Translations under genes and position numbers: made by a program
From: Streptomyces spongiae
GTDB lineage: Bacteria > Actinomycetota > Actinomycetes > Streptomycetales > Streptomycetaceae
Assembly: GCF_009377185.1 (NCBI RefSeq)
Contig: NZ_VJZC01000043.1
Location: 1-36,199 of the forward strand
Direction: 5' to 3'
Length of the DNA: 36,199 nt
Shown here: one piece after another, positions 7,690 through 17,291 of the stretch
Position numbering within the stretch: the stretch's first letter is position 1
Layout of the letters: each line of letters begins with the position of its first letter
The notes under the pieces: generated by a model
Seen by the model: only the letters and a program-made list of their open reading frames with translations
Databases searched by the model: none
Told to the model about the DNA's origin: nothing

Positions 7690-7902
7690 ATGAAGGAGAT
7701 CCTGGCGGGATTGCCGTGGTGGGTGAAGTGGGTCGCGGTGCCGATCATCGCTCTGGTCGTGTTCGGCGGCCTGATATTGAGCGTGCTGCACTTCGTGGTG
7801 GCCCTGCTCTTCAAGGTGCTGGTGTTCGTCGCGGTGGTCGGCGGGCTGATCTATGTCGTCCGGAAGTTCATGGCGGGATCGTCGTCGCGCAGTGACTGGT
7901 GA
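7690..7902 (+). CDS. small two-helix membrane protein (DUF5326-like)
   Basis: 70-residue protein made almost entirely of two hydrophobic segments (about 10-33 and 35-58) with a charged tail KFMAGSSSRSDW. It resembles the small Streptomyces membrane family I know as DUF5326. Function unknown. ATG 7690 has GAGGG just upstream. It is monocistronic, between the cupin gene and ssgR. Confidence 0.75.
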   Translation: MKEILAGLPWWVKWVAVPIIALVVFGGLILSVLHFVVALLFKVLVFVAVVGGLIYVVRKFMAGSSSRSDW

Positions 7903-7973
7903 CGCGTCAGCGCGCGGAGCGGAGTGACACGAACCGGGTGAGCGGCCGGTAACGGGCGAGGTGCCAACAGGAA

Positions 7974-7990
7974 CCCGAGGTTCCCTCGGG
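7974..7990 (+). terminator. short hairpin after the DUF5326-like gene
   Basis: CCCGAGG-TTC-CCTCGGG, a perfect 7-bp stem with a 3-nt loop, 72 bp after the stop. It is followed at once by the small palindrome GGGAAGTTTCCC (7994-8005). It could be a terminator or part of the ssgR control region. Confidence 0.35.
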
Positions 7991-8137
7991 GGAGGGAAGT
8001 TTCCCGGCGGGGCCGTCTGCGGGCGGTGACGGGCCGTTAAAGTCCGGAGCTCGCTGCGGGGCCGACCCCGCGGGCGGCGCACCTCCCTCCCGTGTTCCCT
8101 CGCACGGGCGGCCCTCCTCGCCCTTCGGGAGTGACCC

Positions 8138-9091
8138 TTGGCCACGGCTGACACCGCACCCGCAGATCCGCAGACCCGACCCACGACACCCACCAGGGCC
8201 CCGGCTCCCCCTGTGCAGCCTCGTACATCACCCGGGGAGCCGCCCAACCGATCAGCAGGTCCGCGTTCCTCCCGCATCGAGACAGCACCCGCGGTGCGTA
8301 TCCCCTCCCCGAAGTCTCCCCCGGCCTCGGCCGCGGAGACACACCCCACGACCCTCATCGGCTCGGTGCAGCGCGCGATGCGGCTGCTGGAGGCCGTGGC
8401 CGCGCGTCAGCACGGAGCGCCTGCCAAGCAGCTGGCCCGGGACGCCGGACTCGCGCTGCCCACTGCTTATCACCTTCTCCGCACGCTGACGCACGAGGGC
8501 TATCTGCACCGGGACAAGGGGCTGTTCTTCCTCGGTGAGGCGGCCGAGCGGTTGAGCAGCAGCGGGGCGCAGCAGAAACGTCGCAGCACGGTGAGCGACG
8601 TCCTCGCACGCTGGCGGGACACCATCGGCGTCCCCGTGTACTACGCGGTCTACCGCGAGGGCGAGATCGAGGTCATGTGTGTCGCCGACAGCCCGGGAAC
8701 CCCGGCTGTCGAGGAGTGGGCCGACTTCCGCGAGACCGGGCACGCCCACGCGATCGGGCAGTGTCTGCTGTCCCAGCTCGGCGAGGAGGCGCGGCGCGAC
8801 CACCTCGACCGCTATCCCGTGCGGGCGATCACCCCGTACACAGTGCGTGACGAGCAGACCCTGTTGCGGCGCCTCAACCGGATCGGACGGATGGAACCGG
8901 TCGTCGAGCGCCAGGAGTACGCGCTCGGCACGGTCTGCGCAGCGATCCCCCTCACTCTCGGCACGACCGCCGCGACCATGGCCATCTCCCTGCCGTCCCA
9001 CCAGGCCGACCGACTGCCGCCCGCGGCACAGCAGTTGCAGGAAGAGATCGGAAGGCTACTAGGGACACTCGCCCTCTCTATCAGCATCTGA
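8138..9091 (+). CDS. ssgR: SsgR, IclR-family activator of ssgA
   Basis: 317-residue IclR-type regulator. The winged helix-turn-helix spans about residues 72-125 (SVQRAMRLLEAVAARQHGA ... LPTAYHLLRTLTHEGYLHRD) and the ligand-sensing domain about 140-310. In S. coelicolor and S. griseus the IclR gene directly upstream of ssgA is ssgR, the developmental activator of ssgA, and the same arrangement holds here. Residues 1 to about 70 are Pro/Thr/Ser-rich and look disordered; IclR proteins usually have about 250 residues. The start used is a rare TTG at 8138, supported by GGGAG six bases upstream. A downstream GTG near 8297 would remove most of the leader. Family call is strong, the name rests on synteny, and the start is moderate. 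Confidence 0.88.
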   Translation: MATADTAPADPQTRPTTPTRAPAPPVQPRTSPGEPPNRSAGPRSSRIETAPAVRIPSPKSPPASAAETHPTTLIGSVQRAMRLLEAVAARQHGAPAKQLARDAGLALPTAYHLLRTLTHEGYLHRDKGLFFLGEAAERLSSSGAQQKRRSTVSDVLARWRDTIGVPVYYAVYREGEIEVMCVADSPGTPAVEEWADFRETGHAHAIGQCLLSQLGEEARRDHLDRYPVRAITPYTVRDEQTLLRRLNRIGRMEPVVERQEYALGTVCAAIPLTLGTTAATMAISLPSHQADRLPPAAQQLQEEIGRLLGTLALSISI

Positions 9092-9190
9092 AAAATCACT
9101 CCTTGTGATCTCTTGTGTACTTTCAGCAAACTGCGGGGCAGTGTCAGGGCTGATTCCCGGCCAGTCGACGGCAACTGACGAGGTAGGCGA

Positions 9191-9628
9191 ATGCGCGAGT
9201 CAGTACAGGCAGAGGTCATGATGAGTTTCCTCGTCTCGGATGAGCTCTCCTTCCGGATCCCGGTGGAGCTGCGCTACGAGACATGTGATCCCTATGCCGT
9301 ACGGCTGACCTTCCATCTCCCCGGAGACGCCCCGGTCACCTGGGCCTTCGGGCGGGAGCTGCTGGTCGACGGCGTGGGGCGGCCGTGCGGCGACGGTGAC
9401 GTGCACATCGCGCCCGCGGATCCGGAAGCCTTCGGTGAGGTGCTGATCAGGCTTCAGGTGGGATGTGACCAGGCGCTGTTCCGGTCCGGGACAGCGCCAC
9501 TCGTGGCCTTCCTGGACCGTACGGACAAGCTGGTGCCCCTGGGGCAGGAGCGTTCCCTCGCCGACTTCGAGACGCACCTCGACGAGGCGCTGGACCGCAT
9601 CCTCGCGGAGGAGCAGAGCGCGGGCTGA
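9191..9628 (+). CDS. ssgA: SsgA, sporulation-specific cell division activator
   Basis: 145-residue founding member of the SsgA-like protein family, found only in morphologically complex actinomycetes. SsgA marks sites of germination, branching and septation and works with SsgB to place FtsZ for sporulation septa. The family signature is nearly intact: MRESVQAEVMMSFLVS, ELSFRIPVELRYE, GDAPVTWAFGRELL and the C-terminal VAFLDRTDKLVPLGQE. ATG 9191 is preceded by GAGGTAGGCGA. The 99-bp gap after ssgR should hold the SsgR-dependent promoter. The C-terminal two thirds diverges most, as is usual for orthologues. Confidence 0.97.
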   Translation: MRESVQAEVMMSFLVSDELSFRIPVELRYETCDPYAVRLTFHLPGDAPVTWAFGRELLVDGVGRPCGDGDVHIAPADPEAFGEVLIRLQVGCDQALFRSGTAPLVAFLDRTDKLVPLGQERSLADFETHLDEALDRILAEEQSAG

Positions 9629-9691
9629 GCCGCGTACTCAGGGTGGCGTAACGCTTCTGCGTGAGCGTCGGCGCGATCCCGTGCGCCGGTG

Positions 9692-11203
9692 TCACCGCTT
9701 GCGGCGGCGCCCCCTTCCCGCGCGGGCCGGCGCGGCCGCCGCTGCCGCTGCCGGCTCGCTACTCGGGCGATCGGCCGAGACCACCAGCGCGGCCAGGGCG
9801 GTGGTCACCGGAACCGAGGCCACGAGGCCGATCGAGCCGACGAGGGTACGGACGATCTCCTCGGCGACGAGCTCGCTGTTGGCCACCGTGCCGACGCTGC
9901 TCTGGGCGATCGAGAAGAGCAGCAGCAGGGGCAGCGCGGCGCCGGCGTAGGCGAGGACGAGGGTGTTGACGACCGAGGCGATGTGGTCGCGGCCGATGCG
10001 GATACCGGCGCGGTACAGGTCGCGCCAGCCCATCGACGGCTTGGCCTCGTGCAGCTCCCAGACCGCCGAGGTCTGCGTCACCGTCACATCGTCGAGCACA
10101 CCGAGCGAACCGATGATGACGCCCGCGAGCAGCAGACCGCTCATGTCGATCGACGGGTAGAGGCCGTGGATGAGGCCCGTGTTGTCGTCCGTGTTGCCGG
10201 TCAGCGAGGCCCAGCCGATGAACTGCGAACCGAGCACACCGATCAGCAGCAGCGAAGCCAGGGTTCCGAGCACGGCGACCGAGGTGCGGGCGGAGAGCCC
10301 ATGACACATGTAGAGCGCGATCAGCATGATGGCGCTCGCTCCGACCACCGCCACGACCAGCGGGTTCGAGCCCTGGAGGATGGCGGGCAGGATGAAGAAG
10401 GTCAGCACCAGGAAGCTGATGGCGAGCGCGACCAGCGCCATGACACCGCGCATGCGGCCCACCACCACGACGGCGAGCGCGAAGATCCCGGCGAGCAGCG
10501 CCATCGGGAACTTCCGGTTCACGTCGGTGACCGCGTACTGCAGGTCCTTGGGCGCCGAGGGCTCGTACGCGACCACGACCTCCTGACCCTGCGCCAGCTG
10601 CCGTGACTGGTCAGGCTGGACGATCTCCGTGAACGTGCGGCCCTTGTCCTTGCCGGTGTCGACCCTGACCGTCGCCTTCTTGCAGGTGCCGTTCGCCTGC
10701 TGCTGGGCCGACGAGCCCTCGGCGGTCGACGTGTCGCCGGTCGGGGTCTCCCCCGAGGCGTTCACGGACTTGCAGTCCACCTCCACGACCGTGGTGACAG
10801 TGGCCTGCTGGGTCTGCCGGTCGAAGCCGACGCCGGTGCGCTCGTGGGGTGGGGCGCCGCCGGGCCAGAGCACGGCGAGGCCCACGACGACCGCCGTCGC
10901 GAAGGGGATCAGCACCGCGGCGATGACCTTGCGCAGGTGCTTGGAGACGGGAGCGGCGGGGCCGTGGCTGTGGGAGTGCCCGTGGCTGCCGCCGGACGCC
11001 GGGCCGTGGCCATGCCCCTGCCCGTCATGGGGATCGTGGCCGTCGCCAGGGCTGTGTCCGCCACCGGGGCCCCAGCCGCCACCGGATCCATGCCCGCCAC
11101 CAGGGCCGTGGCCGCCACCGGCGCCGTGTCCATGGCCGTGCTCAGGACCGTGTCCGTGCGGGGGCTCCGAAGGGGGGAGCGAGGGCTGTCGCATCGTGGT
11201 CAC
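9692..11203 (-). CDS. YibE/F-family membrane protein with His/Gly-rich cytoplasmic tail
   Basis: 503-residue multi-pass protein of the YibE/F family. After a soluble His/Gly-rich segment (about residues 10-80, many HGHG, GGGHGPGG and SHGHSHSHG units) comes one TM helix (VIAAVLIPFATAVVVGLAVLW). An extracytoplasmic domain with two Cys follows (VDCKSVN, NGTCKKA), then six or seven further TM segments ending in a basic tail (GRGRRRKR). Conserved family features include the segment SLGVLDDVTVTQTSAVWEL. Function is unproven; the His-rich tail suggests metal binding or transport. Start candidates are GTG 11236, GTG 11203 and ATG 11194, none with a good ribosome site; 11203 is my guess. It is convergent with ssgA and divergent from thiC. 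Confidence 0.85.
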   Translation of the reverse strand: MTTMRQPSLPPSEPPHGHGPEHGHGHGAGGGHGPGGGHGSGGGWGPGGGHSPGDGHDPHDGQGHGHGPASGGSHGHSHSHGPAAPVSKHLRKVIAAVLIPFATAVVVGLAVLWPGGAPPHERTGVGFDRQTQQATVTTVVEVDCKSVNASGETPTGDTSTAEGSSAQQQANGTCKKATVRVDTGKDKGRTFTEIVQPDQSRQLAQGQEVVVAYEPSAPKDLQYAVTDVNRKFPMALLAGIFALAVVVVGRMRGVMALVALAISFLVLTFFILPAILQGSNPLVVAVVGASAIMLIALYMCHGLSARTSVAVLGTLASLLLIGVLGSQFIGWASLTGNTDDNTGLIHGLYPSIDMSGLLLAGVIIGSLGVLDDVTVTQTSAVWELHEAKPSMGWRDLYRAGIRIGRDHIASVVNTLVLAYAGAALPLLLLFSIAQSSVGTVANSELVAEEIVRTLVGSIGLVASVPVTTALAALVVSADRPSSEPAAAAAAAPARAGRGRRRKR

Positions 11204-11220
11204 CGACCGATCATCGCAAG

Positions 11221-11240
11221 AACAGCGGGGGCCCACTGTT
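11221..11240. promoter_or_regulatory. 20-bp imperfect palindrome between yibE-like gene and thiC
   Basis: AACAGCGGGGGCCCACTGTT pairs AACAG with CTGTT and GGG with CCC (8 of 10 pairs). It lies 18 bp upstream of the preferred YibE start and just before the putative thiC promoter, so it could be an operator for either gene. Confidence 0.3.
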
Positions 11241-11266
11241 CACCGCGCCACATCTGACGCTAGCGT
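11239..11266 (+). promoter_or_regulatory. putative thiC promoter
   Basis: TTCACC (11239-11244), a 16-bp spacer and TAGCGT (11261-11266) fit a Streptomyces housekeeping promoter loosely. Transcription would begin near 11273, a few bases before the riboswitch. Confidence 0.4.
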
Positions 11267-11280
11267 GGAGGCACCTTTGC

Positions 11281-13235
<1,955 letters not shown>

Positions 13236-13332
13236 GTAGCACTTCGGCACCCTGTCCGGCCGTCGTGCGTGGGCGACCTGGATCGCCGCCGCGGCCGGCG
13301 GGGTGCAGTGGCGCTCCGGGGCGGCCGCCGGG

Positions 13333-13351
13333 GCCGGAGTGCGGCTCCGGC
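13333..13351. terminator. hairpin between convergent thiC and membrane-protein gene
   Basis: GCCGGAG-TGCGG-CTCCGGC, a perfect 7-bp stem with a 5-nt loop, in the 142-bp convergent gap. Its position suits a bidirectional terminator, but there is no T-tract on either side. Confidence 0.4.
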
Positions 13352-13377
13352 ATGGCGGCGGCCCGTTCCCCGGGGCG

Positions 13378-14250
13378 TCACTCCGGCTGGTGCTCCGGCC
13401 CTCCGAAGTCCGGGCTCGTGAAGTCCGGGCTGGAGTAGCTGGGGCGAGGGCCCGCGGCGGGCCCGCCATCCGGGCTGCTGAAGCCCGGTCGGTTGTAACC
13501 GAGGTGCGGGATACGGCTGGGTGGGGTGGTCGGGACCGTACGGCCCATGGCGGCGGAGCCCGGGTCGGTGAGGGCCTCGCGGAGGAACGGCATGATGCCG
13601 CGCTCCAGGAGGGCCTCGAGCCAGGCTTCCCTCGCCCGGGCCACCTCTTCGTTCATCTCGCCCTGCACCTCGGCGTCCAGCGAGGTGGAGCCGTTGCGCA
13701 GGGCAGTGAGGAGGAGGCCGACCGCGGCCACGAGGATGGCGGCTGCCGTGACCGCCCCGAAGATCCACCCGGTCGTCGTGAGGGTCTGGGCGATGCCCGG
13801 CTCGGGATCGAGCATCTTCAGGACGTACCCCACGAGCAGGAAGATCGCCGCGGCGGTACCGGCGAGGACGGGAGCGAGGACGGCGACGACGGCTCCGGCG
13901 CCCGCCCCGGCCGTCTCGGTGACCTCCCCCATGGTGGTCGCGAGCCCCACCGCGGCGCCGCCCGGCTCGGCCGAGCCGGAGGTGCCTTCGCGGGACGACG
14001 GGGTGGACGGCGCCGGCTGGCGCAGTTCCTCGCGGACCTTCACGTAGTACTGGTATTCGGTCGTCGCGGCGGCCGTGATGAGCGCGGTGGCGTTGAGCGC
14101 CATGGTGCGCAGCTGCTCCGGGTTGAGCCGCTGACCGACAGCGGCGAGTTCCGGGCGGTGTGGTGCGGAGCGCAGCGCCTCGCCGAGGATCCGCTCGAAA
14201 TCCTGGCGGTCCTCGCTCAGCAGGTGCTGCGGAACGCTGTTCATGTGCAT
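13378..14250 (-). CDS. two-helix membrane protein with SPDF-repeat tail, function unknown
   Basis: 290-residue protein that I cannot assign to a named family. Residues 1-85 are soluble and charged. A Gly/Ala-rich linker leads to two strong TM segments (about 118-147, VVAVLAPVLAGTAAAIFLLVGYVL, and 160-187, GWIFGAVTAAAILVAAVGLLLTAL). A helical acidic segment follows (EVQGEMNEEVARAREAWLEALLERG). The Pro-rich tail contains repeated S-P-D units (FSSPDGG, YSSPDFTSPDFGGPE). Start candidates are ATG 14250 and ATG 14244; GGGGG sits before both. It follows the metallophosphoesterase gene on the same strand after about 195 bp. Confidence 0.8.
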   Translation of the reverse strand: MHMNSVPQHLLSEDRQDFERILGEALRSAPHRPELAAVGQRLNPEQLRTMALNATALITAAATTEYQYYVKVREELRQPAPSTPSSREGTSGSAEPGGAAVGLATTMGEVTETAGAGAGAVVAVLAPVLAGTAAAIFLLVGYVLKMLDPEPGIAQTLTTTGWIFGAVTAAAILVAAVGLLLTALRNGSTSLDAEVQGEMNEEVARAREAWLEALLERGIMPFLREALTDPGSAAMGRTVPTTPPSRIPHLGYNRPGFSSPDGGPAAGPRPSYSSPDFTSPDFGGPEHQPE

Positions 14251-14444
14251 CCCCCGATGCTCCGTAGGGCTTGGGGCTCGGCATGCTGACGAGCCGTCGG
14301 GCAGAAACGGAGGGGAGCCTGCTACGGATAAGCCGATGGTAGAGCGATGAAGGCACGCGGTGACAGGGGGTTTGAAGAAAATGGCCCCTGGCCAGCAGAG
14401 TTATTCGGCGGCCCGCCGTGGGGGGACGCCTGCCCCGAGAACGT

Positions 14445-15524
14445 TCAGCTATCCACCGGCAGTTGCTGGACCAGCAGCTTTCCGGCCATGGTCACTCCGC
14501 CGTCCATGGCGATGGCCAGACCGTCCGCGTAGATGTGCGGTCCGTCGACCACGGGCCCCGACTCGTCCTCGTCGTCCTCCGTGCCGACCTCGCCCAGCAG
14601 GTACGGGATGGGGCTGTGGCCATGGACGATGCGCGTGCCGCCGTACACGTCGAGGAGGGAGCGGACGGCGTCGGCGCCGCCTTCGTCGCGGAAGGAGAAC
14701 CGCTTGGTGAACTTGCGGAAGAGGTCCCAGACCTCGTCGGCGTCGTTGCGGGCGATGGCCTCGCGGACGGTGTCGTTGACTGCCTCGATGGAGTCGCCGT
14801 AGTCGAGGTAGGCGGTGGTGTCGGAGTGCACCAGCAGGTGGCCGTCGACCTGCTCCATGGCGTCCAGACGGGCCATCCACTGCAGATGGTGGTCCTGGAG
14901 ACGGTCCATGTCGGTCTTCTGGCCGCCGTTGAGCAGCCAGGCCGCCTGGAAGGTGGCGGTGCCCGCGCCGGAGTTGACGGGGGTGTCGCCGAACCGTTTG
15001 GCGCCGAGCAGCAGCAGTTCGTGGTTGCCCATGAGGGCCTTGCAGTAGCCGCCGGCCGCGGCCGCCTCGGCGGACAGCCGCATCACGAGGTCGATGACGC
15101 CGATGCCGTCCGGGCCCCGGTCGGTGAAGTCGCCCAGGAACCACAGCCGCGCGGTGCCCGCGGACCAGTTGGCCTCGGCGTCGACGAGGCCCTTCTCCTG
15201 GAGCGCGGCGACCAGCTGGTCGAGGTAGCCGTGCACGTCCCCGACGACGTACAGGGGACCCGGTCCGGTGTCGGTCTGGGAGGTGCCCACGGCCTCGGGA
15301 TCTACGGAGACCAGCACCGTGTCCCCACGGTTGATCACGGGCAGATCGCGCTGGGTGGGCGTGTACCCCTCGGGGTGGCCCTCGGATTCGTCCAGCGGTG
15401 GGGCCACGTCGCCGGGGTGTGTGCTGTGCGCGTACGGACCGGCCTCGTGGACGTACGCGGGTACGCGAAAATCGCGCACCGTCGGCGTCCGCACCTCGGG
15501 TCCCTGACCGGCCCCCTGAGTCAT
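14445..15524 (-). CDS. PPP-type metallophosphoesterase (Ser/Thr phosphatase fold)
   Basis: 359-residue enzyme with all the di-metal motifs of the calcineurin/PPP superfamily in order: GDVHG (residues 95-99), GDFTDRGPDG, GNHELL, VHSDT and VHGHSP. The order and the GDxxDRG form point to the protein-phosphatase or bis(5'-nucleosyl)-tetraphosphatase branch. Residues 1-90 precede the fold and are unassigned. I chose ATG 15524 because GGAGGGG lies just upstream; the open frame reaches 15674 without such a site. The physiological substrate is unknown. It is likely expressed on its own, downstream of the LacI gene and its hairpin. Confidence 0.88.
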   Translation of the reverse strand: MTQGAGQGPEVRTPTVRDFRVPAYVHEAGPYAHSTHPGDVAPPLDESEGHPEGYTPTQRDLPVINRGDTVLVSVDPEAVGTSQTDTGPGPLYVVGDVHGYLDQLVAALQEKGLVDAEANWSAGTARLWFLGDFTDRGPDGIGVIDLVMRLSAEAAAAGGYCKALMGNHELLLLGAKRFGDTPVNSGAGTATFQAAWLLNGGQKTDMDRLQDHHLQWMARLDAMEQVDGHLLVHSDTTAYLDYGDSIEAVNDTVREAIARNDADEVWDLFRKFTKRFSFRDEGGADAVRSLLDVYGGTRIVHGHSPIPYLLGEVGTEDDEDESGPVVDGPHIYADGLAIAMDGGVTMAGKLLVQQLPVDS

Positions 15525-15641
15525 CGACCCCTCCACCACCATCGCCCGCATCTGCACCGGATCGGACTGCCTGGTCGTGGCGGCCCGCGGTGTCGTGCGC
15601 CCATCATAGGAATGCGGATCGCGCCATGTGATGACCCAGGG

Positions 15642-15674
15642 GTGGTGAAATGGCGCAGGACCCCGTTTCACCAC
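15642..15674. repeat. inverted repeat GTGGTGAAA / TTTCACCAC
   Basis: Perfect 9-bp arms with a 15-nt loop in the gap between the LacI stop and the metallophosphoesterase start. On the + strand it is followed by GGTTTTCT. It could be a terminator or a regulatory dyad. The arms resemble parS half-sites but lack the central CACGTG. Confidence 0.4.
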
Positions 15675-15721
15675 GGTTTTCTCCCGAATTGGGCGGGCCT
15701 TTCCCTATCCAATTCCTCATC

Positions 15722-15749
15722 GGATCCCCGAAGGGCCCTCACGGGATCC
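15722..15749 (-). terminator. hairpin just after the LacI-family gene
   Basis: GGATCCC (15722-15728) pairs with GGGATCC (15743-15749), with the small palindrome AGGGCCCT in the loop. It begins 12 bp beyond the stop of the LacI gene, the expected place for its terminator. Confidence 0.45.
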
Positions 15750-15760
15750 TCGTTCGGTGG

Positions 15761-16873
15761 TCACCCCTCCTCGGGTGAACGGGGCGGGCTGACCGTCGTG
15801 CGCGGCGAACGTCGCTCGGAAGAGGTCCTCACGAACAGCTCCGTCGGTATCACCTGTTCGACTGGCTTGTCCGACTGCACTCCCTCGATGGCGTCGATGA
15901 GGAGCTGGACCACCGCCGTGCCGATCCGGCGCGGCTTCAGGGAGAGCGTGCTGATGGGCGGCTCGGTGTTGGCGTACACGGTCGACTCGCTGCAGCAGAC
16001 GAGCAGCAGGTCGTCGGGGACGCGCAGGCCGTACCGCCGGGCCGCGGCCAGCAGGTCGGTGCCGTTCGGGTCGAAGAGTCCGTAGACGGCGTCCGGGCGG
16101 TCGGGCCGGGCCAGCAGCCGGTCGGCGGCCACGGCCCCGGCGCACGGATCGTGCGCCGGATAGGCCTCGTACACCGGATCCTGGCCGACACGCTCGCACC
16201 AGCGCAGGTACGCGCTGGTGGACAGGTGGGTGTACGTGTCCGTCGTGGTCCCCGTCAGGAGGCCGATCCGGCGGGCGCCGGCGTCGGCCAGGTGGTCGAG
16301 GATGCCCAGGACGGCGGCCTCGTGGTCGTTGTCGACCCACGCGGTGACCGGGAGCGAGCCGGCGGGGCGGCCGTCGGAGACGACCGGTAGTCCCTGCCGG
16401 ACCAGCTCGCTGACCACGGGGTCCTGGTCGGACGGGTCGATGACCACGGTGCCGTCCAGGGCCACGTTCGACCACACGTCGTGGCGCGAGGTCGCGGGGA
16501 GGATGACCAGGGCGTAGCCCCGGGCGAGCGCGGCCGAGGTGGCGGCTCGCGCCATTTCCGCGAAGTACGCGAACTCGGTGAAGGTGAAAGGTTCATCCCC
16601 GTACGTGGTCACGGTCAGGCCGATCAGCCCGGACTTCCCGGTACGAAGTGTCCGGGCCGCGGCCGACGGGCGGTAGCCCAGCCGGTCGGCGACCTCACGG
16701 ACATGGCGTCGGGTGGCGTCCGGCAGCCGGCCCTTGCCGTTGAGGGCGTCGGAGACCGTCGTGATGGAGACCCCCGCTGCGGCGGCCACGTCTCTGATGC
16801 CCGCCCGGCCCGGCCGGTTGCCCCGGCGGGGAGTCTCTGCCCGGCTCACCTGGTGCTTCCCTGCTGCTGTCAT
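15761..16873 (-). CDS. LacI-family transcriptional regulator
   Basis: 370-residue LacI/GalR repressor. The DNA-binding headpiece is near residues 25-75 (GIRDVAAAAGVSITTVSDALNGKGRLPDATRRHV ... LGYRPSAAARTLRTG). The hinge and the periplasmic-binding-like sugar domain follow (IGLTVTTYGDEPF, VDNDHEAAVLGILDHL, VYGLFDPNGTDLLAAARRYGLRVPDDLLLVCCSES). I took ATG 16873, the first Met before the basic N-terminal arm; upstream frame to 16939 is less likely. No transporter or sugar enzyme is adjacent, so its ligand and targets cannot be guessed from context. Possibly leaderless: TACTAT lies 9 bases before the ATG. Confidence 0.9.
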   Translation of the reverse strand: MTAAGKHQVSRAETPRRGNRPGRAGIRDVAAAAGVSITTVSDALNGKGRLPDATRRHVREVADRLGYRPSAAARTLRTGKSGLIGLTVTTYGDEPFTFTEFAYFAEMARAATSAALARGYALVILPATSRHDVWSNVALDGTVVIDPSDQDPVVSELVRQGLPVVSDGRPAGSLPVTAWVDNDHEAAVLGILDHLADAGARRIGLLTGTTTDTYTHLSTSAYLRWCERVGQDPVYEAYPAHDPCAGAVAADRLLARPDRPDAVYGLFDPNGTDLLAAARRYGLRVPDDLLLVCCSESTVYANTEPPISTLSLKPRRIGTAVVQLLIDAIEGVQSDKPVEQVIPTELFVRTSSERRSPRTTVSPPRSPEEG

Positions 16874-17291
16874 GGCGAGCCGATAGTAGGGCTCATGCGG
16901 TGGGGTAGTGCGGACGCATATGCACGCGTTGACAGGCACGTTTCTGCAAGGTCAAACTCCATCAAATACCTTGGAACACAAGGGACTTGGCCCCACCAGT
17001 ATCACTACGTGACTTGTCGGCGCGCATGGGCCTGCCAAGTAGCTCATGTCTCGAAGAGGTCTCAACTCACCTTCACGGGGGATGCGCGCCACGGCGCGAG
17101 CCACCGGCGCGTGTGGTCAAGGGTGGCGCGCCCCCCGTTTCGTACGCCTTCGTGCGGTGATGCCTGTGGGGCGTGTGTGACTGACGGGAACGGAACCGAC
17201 GGCGACGTCAGAGGGTTGTCCACAGGCCGTTCGCAGGGGCGCCCAATCCTCATAAAGTGAGGAGCATTAGGCGTCGACGAGGAGGACTGCG
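16874..17291. other. 418-bp divergent intergenic region, LacI gene / aminotransferase gene
   Basis: No protein-like frame is convincing. It must contain both divergent promoters. It is less GC-rich than its surroundings between about 16940 and 17060. The clear element is the DnaA box at 17216-17224. GGAGG at 17280-17284 serves the aminotransferase start. Confidence 0.5.
17216..17224 (+). other. DnaA box, perfect TTGTCCACA
   Basis: Exact match to the preferred Streptomyces DnaA box, standing alone in the intergenic region 68 bp before the aminotransferase start. It may bind DnaA as a titration or regulatory site; one isolated box can also be chance. Confidence 0.6.

Noticed and set aside
17062..17253. 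63-codon frame on the minus strand before the aminotransferase gene
   Set aside because: No ribosome site, spans the DnaA box and promoter region, and has no protein-like features.
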